Assembly: GCA_946902985.2 (NCBI GenBank)
Contig: OX336389.2
Coordinates: 147,921,099 to 147,985,098, forward strand
From: Meconema thalassinum
Taxonomy: Eukaryota > Arthropoda > Insecta > Orthoptera > Tettigoniidae
Reading direction: 5' to 3'
DNA: 64,000 nt
A program made the position numbers and the translations under genes. This document shows positions 34,420-46,333 of this stretch, piece by piece. A model generated the notes under the pieces. It searched no databases. It was given only the letters and a program-made list of their open reading frames with translations, and was not told the DNA's origin. Position 1 is the stretch's first letter; every line of letters begins with the position of its first letter.

Positions 34420-35110
34420 TCTTTTTCTTCAATATACCGAGGCCGGCATTAACGGCAGTATTAAAGATAACGGGACATTCTCATGTGACCGTTCGCGTTT
34501 AAATATGGCTTTTATGCTTATGCGTGGCGAGGATGAAAACTTGGCTTTAATAGTTAAAGATTGTCCAGTATTCAGTAACATACAACACATTAGGGAGACT
34601 AGACTTGGCAAAACGCAGTCACATTTGTAGGATGAACACAGGAATGCGAGAGGGTGGGGGGAATGCCCAAGTGTATAAGAGACCATGGCACACAGGAAGC
34701 TCCCACAGTTGAGAGTACAGTAGATAGTGACGAAGTTAACTGCTTTCTCCAGGACCGCGCAAGATCCCTCCAGATAAGTAGCCTGTACAATACAATCAGA
34801 ACTGACCATTTAACAACAATCACATAGTCACTCTAAACAATAAATATTGGACGTTAACCACCAATTCCAGTATCTTAACAAAACATCACATAGACTATAC
34901 TGTAACTAACAAATATTGACGAGTTGCATTATCTTAACTAATACTGCAACTAAATAAGTGCACATATTGTAAATACTTTCACCCATATTTTCAGACATAG
35001 ATTTCATAGCCTAAGTATAATGGATCGCTTGACGATCGCAACTGGTCATCCAAGTTTATTTGTTGATCTCATGTAATTTTTTTCAGTATTAGAGAATAAC
35101 CCTCAATTGG
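34420..35110 (+). repeat. Penelope 3' terminal region
   Basis: Non-coding 3' part of the Penelope relic. It matches 16,180-16,510 in inverse orientation at both its ends, with an extra middle segment of about 400 bp. ORFs on either strand here (34,415-34,630 and 34,809-34,429) are not supported. Confidence 0.65.
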
Positions 35111-35204
35111 GTACAATCGTGTTGAACGACAGAAAGAAACTACGTAATTTTGAATAAATGAATATTTTATAATACATAAATAATAAATAAGTAAAAAATA
35201 AATA

Positions 35205-35432
35205 ATAAATACATGTTTCATATTTCCACCAAAACCATGTGAGGTCATGGAAATGTTTGGTCCTGTTTGAAACGGTAACGTGAAACCCGTCACCTGCAAT
35301 AGCAAGGCGTGTTGACACCGGACAGGTTTATAATTAATCAAACGACGGCGTGAACTTAACGAGCCACGCATGCCGCTACCCACATAGCTGTCATGATAAA
35401 TCGAACCTGCACATTGGATAATAATAATTGAT
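35205..35432 (+). repeat. Short dispersed non-coding repeat, copy 2
   Basis: Inverse of the repeat at 2,690-2,905. Shared blocks include TGAAACGGTAACGTGAAACC and AAACGACGGCGTGA. It directly follows the Penelope 3' end through an AT-rich tract. Confidence 0.65.
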
Positions 35433-35885
35433 ACGTGCAAGGGCACGTCTCTACCTTTTCAAACATGTATTTAATCATGGATGCTGTTCTTGAAGTTTTG
35501 AATCGTCCGCTTCGTCGCTCAGTACCGCCTGTGACCACAAGATGGTAGCTGCAGTCGGACTTTGGAAAGATTTCAAATAGTTCCTGTTTCTCCCCAATAG
35601 GTGGTGTGGGCTGCGCCTTATAAAACTCTTTGTACGCATGACATAATTGAAAGACAATCATATTCTTCGTTTTAAAACAAATGCTAGTGTATTCATGATA
35701 CCGCCAAATTATGTACTTATTTATGACATTGTTGTTTTGAGGTGTCACTCCGTGATTGGACAATATTATTTACATGTATACAGTTCGAAAATGACACGCA
35801 AAATTCTCCGCCATTTTGGTGGAATCCATTTTAGCATCGTGAAGTAAACACATCTAGCCGTCTGGTCGTGAAGGGTGTCTCCACT

Positions 35886-35908
35886 AATGGGGGCTTTTAG
35901 CCCCCATT
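35886..35908. repeat. 10-bp perfect stem with three-base loop
   Basis: AATGGGGGCT, TTT, AGCCCCCATT. It would form a stable RNA or DNA hairpin. It is followed by an A/T-rich stretch; a 3'-end-processing role is possible but unproven. Confidence 0.75.
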
Positions 35909-37480
35909 CTCTACAAAATATATGTATTCAAGAGAAAAAGGAATTGCCTGTTTTCTTCAGGCTGTGAATTTTCATCGTTCCGCCATGAAGAGGAAATGTG
36001 CAAAGTTAATCGCAACTGGATGCGATCGAGTACTGTCTTCTACACGAGGCATGGGCGTGTTAGCCATTTTTTTGTGAAGCACTTGTAGCTACGTAAAATT
36101 ATGTGTTAATTACTTTATTATTTTTGTGTCTCCGCTGTGAAGTTTTAAGGTACGTTTTTTTAATTTAATTTATCTAATTATTTTATTTTGGGAGCTCCAA
36201 TTTTGGCCGTGTACGAATGTTGATCTTCTGTTATGTTTTGGCTTGTAGGCCTAAAATTTCTTTTACGTTTTAATAACGTTTCCTTGTATATATTAAGTTT
36301 GTTAGTATTTTGTACCTTCTGGAGACACATTTATTAGTTTGTTTCACATTTAAATTATTATTTATTTTCTTTTGCCAATCTTATGATTGATATAGTATTC
36401 AAATTAATTTATTCATGATCCGGGGCATTTCTCTGTTGTAATGGTATTTAGACTTAATTGTTTTTCGCCGTTCATTTCCTTCTACTAATGTTTAAATTTA
36501 TCTTATTAATTGTTTGCCGTAATTTCGATCTGGCATGTTTTTTGTGTGGCCATGTCTGTTTGCCGTGATGCATTATGGTCTCTTGGTCAGTCCATTGGCG
36601 CGGGTCTCAAAAGCAGACGTGTTGTGTGTTAGCTTAATCCTTTTTTTTAATGTAATCTTGTTGTTGTTAATTTTGTGATTTTTGGTAAATGTCCTTGTGT
36701 TTTACGCCTTCGTGCTTATCATTTATTTATTTTCTATCCCATTTAATTTTTTTTTAATTTAATTTATTCCTTTTTTTGGCGTGGCCTAATCATCTGCATG
36801 CCGGATCGCTATTGCATTCCATTGCAAATTATCAAGCCCTTTCTCATTGTGTTATGCATGTAATTTTTATTTTAACCTTTGGGCTTTTTAATTTTTTATT
36901 TTATTTTAAATTAAGTCTTTTCTCTTCTTGGCTTTGCAAGCAAGCATGTTTGGCGCTATCTGGCCTTCTTGTAAATTTGTGTTGGCTGATGCATGTTCCG
37001 TTTCTGGTGATGCTGCTCTTTTAAATTTTAAATATTAAACCCTCCCTTCTTAAAATTTTAATCTTTTGTTGTGGCATTATTTCACCGACGGCAGTTCCTT
37101 TGGTTTTGGGGGGGGGGTGTTTGTACGATAGCCTGTGTGTGTTGTCCCCTTCTCCATCATCCTTACACCCCTTTTGGAGCTCTTCTGTTGGGACTTGTCT
37201 TCTGGAGGTGATTTTGCTGCGGAAGTGACCCGGACCCCTGAATACAGGTAAGTTGGCCCATCCACGCTCCCCGTACTCGTCTCATTCTGGTAAGCAAAGC
37301 GTTGGTTATCGAGTTACCGACGTGCTGCTGGCCAGTGCCGTCCAATGTGGGGTTACAATAATAATCGATAAAATATATTGAATTAATAAAACATATTAAA
37401 TAATAGATACATATTATATCGTAAATTAACGACAACGAAACATAATAAATAGTAAATAAATAAGAATTAACGTTGATGAT
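35909..37480. other. T-rich non-coding region
   Basis: Long T-rich stretch with no protein recognised. At 37,247-37,253 there is a strong donor-like CAGGTAAGT. About 80 bp later TGCCGTCCAATGTGGGG (near 37,335) resembles the primer-site motifs of the other long-LTR elements. The stretch could be the 3' part of another degenerate long LTR, or the 5' exon of an unseen gene. Confidence 0.35.
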
Positions 37481-38175
37481 GATGATTGTTGTTTTAAGGG
37501 GCCTAACATCTAGGTCTTCGGCCCCTAATGGCTTTAGTGATAGTGAAGGATCAGATGAGAATGAAAACTATAACCAATACTAACTACAAACTTACATACT
37601 AGAAGAAGAAAAGGTAAGCATATAAAGGACGGGAAGAAAAGTAATGCCCGTAACCCTCGAAGAATGAGGATTGAGGGACTTGGATGGTAGATAGGAAAGG
37701 AAAAGAGGAGAGGGCCCACCCAAAAGTTGGTGCTAAAGAGGGGAAAACTCGGACTCAGCTCAGGGATCCCCCGGGATCGACAACACCCGAACTCACCAGC
37801 CATTAGCACCTGAGGGTGTAGCAATATCCAGGGTGCACCAGAAGTGGTGGGGCTACATACACCCTGCCTCCTTGAGGGCCTTGAGCAGAAGGCAGGAGAT
37901 AAAAGGAAAAGAAAAACAAGGCTGACCACTCGCAGAAGGAGGGTATCAGAAAAGATGAGACAAGGGCCAATTAAGGCTGGAAAGGAAGACAATCCCTAGA
38001 CCTCGATACACTTATACCTTCGGGAGCGGAAGAGAACAAGAGTTGACCAAGTGAGGTCGACAGGAAAGAAGACAGCACGAGTAAGTGTAAGCAATTCAGA
38101 CTCAGCTGGGGTCCCGTGGTCGCCAACCTACGTCCCACTAGATGTGAACTACTGCGGGATAAAATAGAATGAAAT
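37481..38175 (-). repeat. Interspersed repeat with GGGGCC/GGCCCC edge
   Basis: One edge has GATGATGATT, then GGGGCC...GGCCCC at 37,499-37,527. The body is purine-rich on the plus strand. Its far part (38,030-38,100: an AGAAGAGAAC-like run, TTGACCAAG and AGTAAGTG.AAGCAAT) is echoed at 38,480-38,545, showing a second related copy. The 152-codon minus ORF at 37,992-37,534 is low-complexity and not believed. Confidence 0.5.
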
Positions 38176-38319
38176 TTTTTTAAAAATCAGTCGGCGGCCA
38201 GGTTGGATCGACCGCTCAGCCTTTCCTGTCGTGAAGAACTAGGTGTCATGTCACGTGACATGGTGGAAACCACTCCGAACTTCACCTACCCTTGGAAACG
38301 TCCACTATAAAAAAAATTA

Positions 38320-38880
38320 AAATTGAAAATGGCGTGTTCTATGGATAGAGGGGGCGGAGCCCTGACACGACTTCCTCCGATCATCATTCGGGTGATATCC
38401 GTTCTATTTTCGGTAATCGATCATCAATAAATAATAACAAATAAATATTAAATTAAAAAATCGAAGGAAATCCTGGAAAAGAAGAGAAACTGACCAAGGT
38501 ACGTCAATGGATATGAACCGGACGCAAGTAAGTGGAAGCAATGGTGGACTTTTGGGTTAAATGTAATTAAATTTGGAAAAATATATTTTGAATTTTAGGG
38601 AATGGGGGGGAGTAAGGAGTAGAGAAAGGGGTATGGCGGCATCTACCATAACAATTGAAACGCCCGCCATCTTAGAAGCACACTAAAAATCGCTATTTTC
38701 GACGTAGAGTGGGGGGAGGTCGTATCTTAGTGGGAAAAGACTTGTCCTATATATTGAGGGGATGGAGCTTTTTCTATTGAGCCCTCACACGACTTTCTCC
38801 GATTACTCGTTCGGGAGTATACACGGCCTTGCCCCCAGATGTATTGCAGGTTACCCCTGAGATTCGACCCCTCCACTTAC
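38320..38880. repeat. Two related short repeat copies
   Basis: 38,350-38,400 and 38,790-38,825 share GGAGCCCTGACACGACTTCC-type text ending in CTCCGAT...TTCGGG. The surrounding DNA is non-coding. Family unknown. Confidence 0.45.
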
Positions 38881-39950
38881 GAGCACGGGCAACTGTACAC
38901 CAAGTAACTTGCAATGTTCATGTGACACAAATTAATTCGCTGTATATTAGCCTAGTTGGAATATACACAATTCAATATTGAAAACATTACGGATGAATGG
39001 AGAGTACTATCGTGTAGAGATGATTGTTAGTACATTACATAACACATAGTACATATAGTGTGGTCTGTAATAATGTACACAATAATGGCACACTACGCAG
39101 CATACACTTATCCAACTCTCGGCATACCACTGCATGCCACCCCTCTAGCGTCCAACAATTCAACTGGCACATTTTATTATGAAATTTCAATTCTGTATAT
39201 TGGCTTAATCCAGCTCTCCAAAAGTAGTATTTAAAAATTCTCTACACTATGTACATAGTATATCGAAAATAATGTTTGGGAATTTATTGACAATTCTTGT
39301 ATATAAATGCGGTTTAAAGTGTGCGTCATTAATTATTTTCTTACAGAAATGACGTAGCCTCTACAATTAATCTTTGTCAGTCTTGCTTGTGCCGTGTAAT
39401 GAATTGATAGCTTAGTTGTTGTGATTTTGTTTCTAAGTGGATGCCAATGGTTGATGGCTTGACCTGGTATACATGCTTTGTATGGATGTGATCGATTGTA
39501 GTTGAGTTTTATCGTTATGTTTACATCCCAATGCTTGGGTTTTAACGTAATCTAATCTTTCATATAGGGTTATGTTTTAAAATTCATCCTCCATGGTGGT
39601 AATGTAATTTTACGTTAACCAAAAGAGAGTCAACGAAACGGCCGCGACACATTCCACCCTGATCTCCTTTATAAAATAGGCCTACACCGCTACCCAGTTG
39701 CCATTTTGCTAATATTTACGTGTGAGCGAAAGTAATATAGTGTAATTTTGTAAAATGAAATTAAGTTGTACTATGTTAAGTTATTTTTAGCAAACAGTGT
39801 TTGAATATTGTTTTAACTATGCCAACGAAAAAAGTGCAACGCGTTTCGCGATATAGGACTTAATTTAATACCAACATACATTACGGTATGCTAAGTTTGG
39901 TATATACATTATAATTTTAAAGCGGATGTTTCACCTTTAGTTATAAAATG
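38881..39950. other. Non-coding stretch left of the palindromic element
   Basis: No ORF or repeat boundary is recognised. Taken together with 54,808 onward it would be the original target DNA. Confidence 0.5.
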
Positions 39951-40384
39951 AATCTCAGTAGGAAATAAAGAGCGGTTCTGGGGCAGGGGCTAATGCGCAA
40001 GATGGCCGCCGCGCGCAATCACTCTATGTTATTATTATAGAGGGGACAGTCATAGCTGGGTCAGGGGCTAATGCGCAAAATGGCCGCCATACTCTGAGAC
40101 CGTGAATAATGTCACAGTGGGAGTTCGACCGTGTAGTCGCTAAATGGAATATTTATTATTATTATTATTATTATGTAATTATTGATTAATCATGTACAAT
40201 CAAGACCAGCCTTATATAATCCACTTTATGATTAAGTGGCAGAATTCTTGGATGTCACTGTGGAGTCCCCGGTCTGAGTCCTGGCTTTGCCAAGAAATAT
40301 AATATCTGGTCTGATAGTTGGAATGGGGGGTACACTCAGCCTTGTGAGGCAAAACTGAAAAGAGTGGGGTTAATTCATACTCAG

Positions 40385-40545
40385 CCATTTTGCCTAACCC
40401 AACTTTACCTAACCTCACCTAACCTAACCTAATCTAACCTTACCTAACCCATCATAAACTTAGTTCACCGAACCAAGCATTTCCTCACTTAACTTCACCT
40501 AACTTAACCTAACCTAACTTTACCTAACCTAACCTTTAAAGCTAA
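40385..40545. repeat. Degenerate CCTAA array, left arm
   Basis: Runs of CCTAACCTAACCTAA with variants. They match the insect telomere-type pentamer. A mirror copy is at 54,217-54,360 in the other arm. A 68-codon ORF adjoining each array (40,418-40,212 and 54,337-54,543) is conserved between arms but has no recognised domain. Confidence 0.75.
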
Positions 40546-41676
40546 GCCAAAGGCTAATCAACACACTCAAAGTATATAAGGGCACATGCAACTATCTTTT
40601 TTGCTAGTCTTATAGAGAGTAAGGTAAAGCTAACAATTGCACTGTGGCTACTGTGCAAAATGTTCGCTACACACAACCAGCTTAGGATTACAAAGTCAGT
40701 TAAGTTTTAAAAAGTAGAAGCTTTTATTCATTTTTTTTCTTTTCATTTTCATATTTTACACATTGCAATTTGTCAAATTCGAATTTACAGTTTTTAAAAT
40801 TTTAGTTTTAAGTTTTTTGAATTTTGTCAGTATGGAAACATGGATTTTTCAATTTTGTTGTTTACATGTTTTTGATTTAGTCCGTGTCTAAAGTTTATAT
40901 TTGCCAAACACGATTTTTTCATTACATATAACAAGGCTGTATACCTTATCCCAAAGCATATAGGTAATACATGGGATATACTATACTTTTGAGTACCTAG
41001 TTTAGCTAACTAAAGCAATTTCTCAAAATTACTAGAGGTTAACAGTTTGGATTAGGAGTGGGAGGTGAGTAGTAATTAAACATTTCCAAGCAGTGTTCAT
41101 ACAATACTTTTTTATTCATTTTAAATATATTTACACTGTTTACACATAATACATTTGTTATAATTACAGTTGTTTTATTTTTGTTTTCTATTTTTATTTA
41201 TGTTTGCATATGAATACCATTTTTTTCTTTTTGTGTTTTCTAGGTTTAGTGCTATTGTTTTATTTCCTAAATTGTTTTGTTTTATGTATTTGGTATATGC
41301 AGGCAGAGGATTCTGATATTCTTAACTTAACTCTTTAAGCATGGTCAATGATTGAGTAATGACCATAGGCATGAGTACCTATACCATTAGAATCAATTAC
41401 TCGTTTATCATCACCAGGACACAAAGCAATTTTGTTTAGTCTTATAGATGATATGTCATGTTGTTTAGAAGCGATAATGTTCATTGGTATTCTTTTTACA
41501 TTGTTTTTCATGACACAATCCTTATAATCTTGAAAGCTTATACAATTTTTGACAACACCTCTACTAATACCTTTAATCTTTTTGATTTATTTACCATTTA
41601 TGTCTAAAGCATACATTTTAGCTCTAAGTCCAACAAATGCTTTAATAATTTGTCCACAAGCCTCGTCTTTAAATTT

Positions 41677-43880
41677 TCACATCGTTTTCTTGTTTGATAT
41701 AGAGTAACATATATGATTAGTAGGATAATCAGATGTGTCCAGGTGTTCTAGAAAATCCAACTTGTCTTGATATGCATCTTGAGTGTTAACCAAATAAATG
41801 AACGAGTCAGTATCCATATACATGAGTTTAAGATTGTCCATGCCATAATAGGGTAGCAGGACATCATAGTGGTGGGAATACATGAGGGTTTTTGAAATAT
41901 CCAGTATACACTTTCCAATATATATAGGCTTATTGAATACAATGTTACGTTTAGCCATGTGGAAAGCAGCTAGGTTAGGACCATAAATTGTTCTGTCAAT
42001 AAATGTCGGCTTTGCTATTAGCTTTTCAGTCTTTTTGCTGTCAGTCACAAGACGTATGTCTATTCTTTTACGAATATTTTCCATTGTTTTTCCAAAAATA
42101 GCATTGTTGAATAATTTGTATAGATTTTTCTCAAAATCATTTTTGGCTTGTTTTCGAAGATTGTTATTAAAATCAACGTATGCCTTTAGCCAAGGTCTTT
42201 GTTTAAACTTTAACACACGATGAATTTTTACCAATTTTAGTCCATGATCTAAAGCCTGTTTAAGTGCCATGTAATGAACAACGTACCGCCTTCGATTTCC
42301 AAGATGAGGAATTAGAGTCTTGAGAGACGAATCCTTAGGTTGTGTACACTCTGGTAGGAAAGGTAAATCGTTGTGTAGATCATGAAGGTCGCATGGGTAA
42401 TCAACATCAACGTCTAGAATGTACCCCACAGGATCGTCTTCCTTTAGTGTTTCTAGATCAATCGTATCTGGAGAAACCCACTGAAATCCACCATAAGGAA
42501 GAGAGTGACACATAGCCCACCCATATTGGTTGTTGGCATCATCATAGGTAATAAACTGCGATGGTTCCTCAGAATCATAGGTTTCCATGTATTTATTGTT
42601 AGCTTCAGCATACCGATGAGACACCTGACATATGCCTCCACGTATTCCAGACTCTATTAAAAGAATCTGATCGTAATCCTGTAGCAATTCCAGTTCAATT
42701 CCAGTGTAAAGGAGCATTGCCTCGAAACTTAAACCAGGCGAAGTAAAGGAGTGTGCAGCATCCACTCGGTGTGTTTCTAATGTTTTGTTTCTGAACGTTT
42801 CAAAGTTGTCTGTAAGTAGGAGTACATCTGAAGTTAGGTAGAGGTCACTATACCCCCCTAGAGTTTTAATGTTGAACTGATTCCATACATTTTTGGCATG
42901 TTCATAGTGTTTTTTACTAACATCTTCTTGACTTAATTTGCTAAAGAATGCCTCTTTTGGAGGTAAACACGTTTCACTTAACTTTTCCCATGAATCGATG
43001 TAATCATAACAAAATACACCTTTACGAGTCATGAGCATTGCATTTTCTTTTCCAAAGTACTTGTCTGTTTCAGGGTATGATGTTAAATTGGAAACTAAGT
43101 TTTCCAAACTACTTGGCATTAACCGAAACGTGTCAACAAATCGAAGCTTAATATTTCCTACATATTTGGTGAAGGAAATGTACTTTTCTTTGGAGTTGGC
43201 AATAACATCTACTCTCTCAGTAGTACATCCCAATTGTTTAACAATGAAATTTGCATCGTAACCACTCATATTATGTAGAAATACAGGAACGGGGTTACGT
43301 GTTTTACACCTCAAATTACAGTTATTGTGAGCACTTCCACGGTATTCCCCTGTAATATGGCAATGGTCTCGAACTTTCCAGTCCTCTTTGGTAAATGGTT
43401 TATGACACAAATAACAGGTTTCAGAACATTGGAACTCTGCTTCTTGATCCTGAGTTAAGGCCTTTGGAACATTTAAGCTGTAAAGGCGATCAATTTCATT
43501 AGCTATTGAGATCAAACAGTCCATAAACTTTTCTGCAGCGTCAGGTCCACGATAAATAACAGGCTGGCTTGGAAGGTTTGTATTTATGTGTTCCACAGTA
43601 GGTGAGGGTTTAACATATATACCAAAGCTCATAGGAACATGACTCTGGTATGGCACTGTATAACTTGCCTCAGGATTGGGTAGACATGTTTGATATGGTA
43701 GAAGTATACTTTCAAAATCTGCATAGATAACGTAAGGTATTCTTAACATTTTTTCAACATTTAAGAATTTCACAATTGGGTTTTTAATAGACATTTCAAC
43801 CCTAGCAATGTCATGTTGGACACACAAAGCTCTATGTTCTTTTAATTTTTCCATTCCTTGTTGTCCATATCGATTATCAA
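41677..43880 (-). pseudogene. Type-B DNA polymerase with HNH segment, left copy
   Basis: 725 codons from the ATG at 43,854, ending at a nonsense codon where the right copy reads on. A second stop follows near 41,588. Motifs in order: exonuclease I YADFESIL (about residue 43); CYLCHKPF...DHCHITGEYRG...NNCNLRC, an HNH/endonuclease-VII-like zinc segment (147-181); exo II HNMSGYDANFI (194); exo III YLTSDVLLL (339); palm motif A YDDANNQYG (436); motif B KLFNNAIFGKTMEN (580); motif C YMDTDSF (678). The wording is that of Polinton-type polymerases, normally protein-primed. The frame upstream of the ATG stays open back into a CKRCFTH zinc-finger motif near 43,902, unlike the right copy. It lies one frame off the zinc-finger ORF upstream. 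Confidence 0.9.
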
Positions 43881-43897
43881 AGTGAGTAAAACACCGT

Positions 43898-44953
43898 TTA
43901 CACGTATATATGGGTAATCTGATGCCTTACTAGTTTATCAAAATCTTTGATAAAGACGTAGTGGTTCTGTCCAGATGAAGAACTTAGTAGGAGGAGGTCA
44001 CGATGGTCTTGTAGCTCTTGATCCACAACCTTTAGAGGAAACACTTTGTTGTCTTTTTCCAGTCCAAATACATTTATGGATATGTCGTTGGCTTTCTCAA
44101 ATTTGGGAATGTCAGCTAGCGATGTAGGAAATGATATTACTGAAAAATCATACTTGTTTTCCAGATCCTTGTATTTACTAACGCGTTTAGCATCAGTTTT
44201 AACCCGTTGTGCTAAAATAGCATACATAAAACACCTCTCGTCCTTAAAGTTTTGAGGATTAATGCAGGCTTTTCTTGCTTGTATAGCTGCTGGTAATGGA
44301 ATATATGTGCTGCCACGCAAGGGATTGTACTTATTTATTTTCAATCGAACTCCTTCCACTGCTAACAAAGCCCAATTACTGCCTTTTAGCCCAGATTCTT
44401 CCATTTCAGTAGTTAACTTTGTAAATTGTGTTTCCAAGAAACTACTTAAGTCTGTTTCCAAAAATAGGGCCTGATTTCGTGTTTTAAAAGCACGATTTGT
44501 AATTTCATTCGTAGACGTATGAATGAATCTACATTCAGCCACAAGATTAACTTTTATTGACTTGTGCATTGCTAGTTCTTTCTGCATAGCTTGTATTATT
44601 TGCTGTTTGGACTCTTTAAGGTATGAAATTAAATCCTTACACGTATCACAACGTATAAAATAGGATTTAAGATGACTTTGAAAATACGTTTCATATTCAG
44701 TAAGTCCATTATTATCAGGAACCATTGAGAGCAGATATTGTTTTGTAGGCTCAGTTTTTTGTCTTTTAGCTGCTGACACAACATTACAACATTCTTCATG
44801 GCGACGTCCATTGTAGGCATTGTTAAATTTACTGCCACAAGTTTTGCACTCGTAAAATTTACCGCACGATACTTCATGACGCTTTCTATCATAGTCCCGA
44901 AGAAAAGTCTTTCTACACTCTTTACACATATAGCTAGGCATGGTTTCTTCCAT
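43898..44953 (-). CDS. Zinc-finger/N-terminal polymerase ORF, left copy
   Basis: 351 codons. Two tandem C2H2/C2HC-type fingers at the N-terminus (CKECRKTF...RHEVSC at 9-30; CKTCGSKF...RRHEECC at 36-56). A middle domain follows with CDTC near residue 100, then a region (about 220-340) rich in CINPQNFKDERCFMYAILA and HRDLLLLSSSSGQNHYVFIKD, typical of the N-terminal part of Polinton-like polymerase polyproteins. The ORF ends at HIYV, 44 bp before the polymerase ATG, in a different frame. It was probably once one long protein. All cysteines of the first finger are present here. Confidence 0.82.
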   Translation of the reverse strand: MEETMPSYMCKECRKTFLRDYDRKRHEVSCGKFYECKTCGSKFNNAYNGRRHEECCNVVSAAKRQKTEPTKQYLLSMVPDNNGLTEYETYFQSHLKSYFIRCDTCKDLISYLKESKQQIIQAMQKELAMHKSIKVNLVAECRFIHTSTNEITNRAFKTRNQALFLETDLSSFLETQFTKLTTEMEESGLKGSNWALLAVEGVRLKINKYNPLRGSTYIPLPAAIQARKACINPQNFKDERCFMYAILAQRVKTDAKRVSKYKDLENKYDFSVISFPTSLADIPKFEKANDISINVFGLEKDNKVFPLKVVDQELQDHRDLLLLSSSSGQNHYVFIKDFDKLVRHQITHIYV

Positions 44954-44974
44954 TATGGATGTTGATTTTCTGCA

Positions 44975-45295
44975 AACAGCTGCTTACTGCGTATCACAAG
45001 GCTGTAGGCTGGTCAGTGAGACGGTCTTTCACGATGTGAACACTACAAAAGGTAGTAATCAACTGATTGTATTCCTGCTAAGAGACCTCTTATATAACCT
45101 AATCAAGACCAACAGCTACTTACCACGTAGTACACGGCTAGAGCCTACTGGGTGAGACGATCTTTCACGATGTGATCACTGTTAAATGTAGTAGCCAACT
45201 GAAAATAATCTTACACCCTACTGAAGGTTATCAGGTACTTACTGCATATCAAAAGGCTGTACACTCATTTGTTAGACACTCTCTCTTGCTAAGGA
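44975..45295. repeat. Upstream tandem units, left arm
   Basis: Three imperfect units of about 117-133 bp begin near 44,981, 45,114 and 45,231. They share AGCTGCTTACTGCGTATCAC-type starts and GAGACGRTCTTTCACGATGTG. They lie immediately upstream of the zinc-finger ORF start and are mirrored at 49,500-49,775. They could be promoter elements or iterons. Confidence 0.65.
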
Positions 45296-45447
45296 CCCAT
45301 ATATTCCCTATACAAGGCTATACATGTTAGTTCTAAACACTTAATGGTTATTTGTATATTAAATTTATATACACAGCTTATACGAGCACGTTTTTCAAGC
45401 AATAAAACTTTGTCAAATAGCCACATGCGACAAGCAAAGTATGTTTC

Positions 45448-45600
45448 CGCTATCTAGCGGTGACTATGAGAACTACCTGAACGACAGCATGGCACCTAGC
45501 GCTCTATATCATTACTGAACGATCAGCATGCTATCTAGCGGTCGATATCAAAAATTACTCAACTATCAGCATGCTTTCTAGCGGCCGATATCAACACTCA
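45448..45600. repeat. Tandem units of about 48 bp, left arm
   Basis: Four degenerate units built on CAGCATGCTATCTAGCGGTC and GATATCA. Mirror copy at 49,155-49,305. Confidence 0.65.
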
Positions 45601-45954
45601 CTCACCTCACCTAACCTAACCTGACCACGCCTGACTTGTCTACTGAACCTATCCTAATCTAATCCTAGCTAACCTCACCTGACGTGACCATACTTGTTTG
45701 TAAGCAACAACAACACACTAAGATTCCATGAATTCCAGAGTACTTTTAGATTAATTATCGACTCTCAACTCTTATAACTATGTCTATCCCACTCTGTCAG
45801 AAAACACGATATATTTTTTATTAATTTTTTTTTGCTCGATGTCACTACTAAAGTGATAATGGGTTTTCCAATCCCATTACTATAAATTCATTACCCCCCG
45901 CTCTTAAGTCGGTCTCGACAACAACCATGCCTATTTTTATTATGTCAGATAATG

Positions 45955-46160
45955 TAATGTTTGGGTGCAAAGTGTGTAAAAGTGAGTGCAAAGTGTGTGC
46001 AAAGTAGGTGTAAAAAGTGAGTGAAAAGTGAGTGCAAAGTGGGTGCAAAGTGGGTGCAAAGTTGGTGCAAATTGGGTGCAAAGTGGGTGCAAAAGTGGGT
46101 GCAAAAGTGGGTGCAAAAATGAGTGCAAAAGTGGGTGCAAAAGTGGGGTGTAAAAGTGGT
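45955..46160. repeat. 12-14-bp satellite, left arm
   Basis: About fifteen tandem copies of GTGCAAAGTGGG and GTGCAAAAGTGGG. Mirrored at 48,585-48,790. The histidine/leucine-rich ORFs across it are satellite translations, not genes. Confidence 0.85.
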
Positions 46161-46333
46161 ACCCTATTTGTAACGGCTTATTTGACAAGTTATTTTGTGG
46201 TAATCTATTTGTAATGGCTTATTTGGCAAGTTATTTTTGTCAAATGTATTTAGAGGATATCTCTCTTGTTCTTGGAAAGTATCTCAGCACTTTTTATGAT
46301 AGCATAATGCTTACCGCCATGTTTGTAAGCAAC

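Larger units (their letters stand above)
39957..46333 (-). repeat. Left inverted arm
   Basis: Inverse of 48,404-54,801. The outer edge is AGTAGGAA; the inner edge is ...GCCATGTTTGTAAGCAAC. Length 6,377 bp. Differences from the other arm are scattered substitutions and small indels, including one nonsense change in the polymerase. Confidence 0.92.

Noticed and set aside
34429..34809. 126-codon minus ORF in the Penelope 3' region
   Set aside because: Antisense to terminal sequence shared with 16.2-16.5 kb; no domain.
37534..37992. 152-codon minus ORF rich in F, L, S and P
   Set aside because: Falls wholly within a purine-rich interspersed repeat; composition explains the open frame.
40212..40418. 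68-codon ORF conserved in both arms of the palindrome
   Set aside because: Conservation follows from arm identity; it overlaps a CCTAA array and has no domain. Kept only as a remark.
45848..46188. Histidine/leucine-rich ORFs over the 12-14-bp satellite (and mirror ORFs at 48,549-48,903)
   Set aside because: They are translations of a simple tandem repeat, open in several frames, with no start context or domain.
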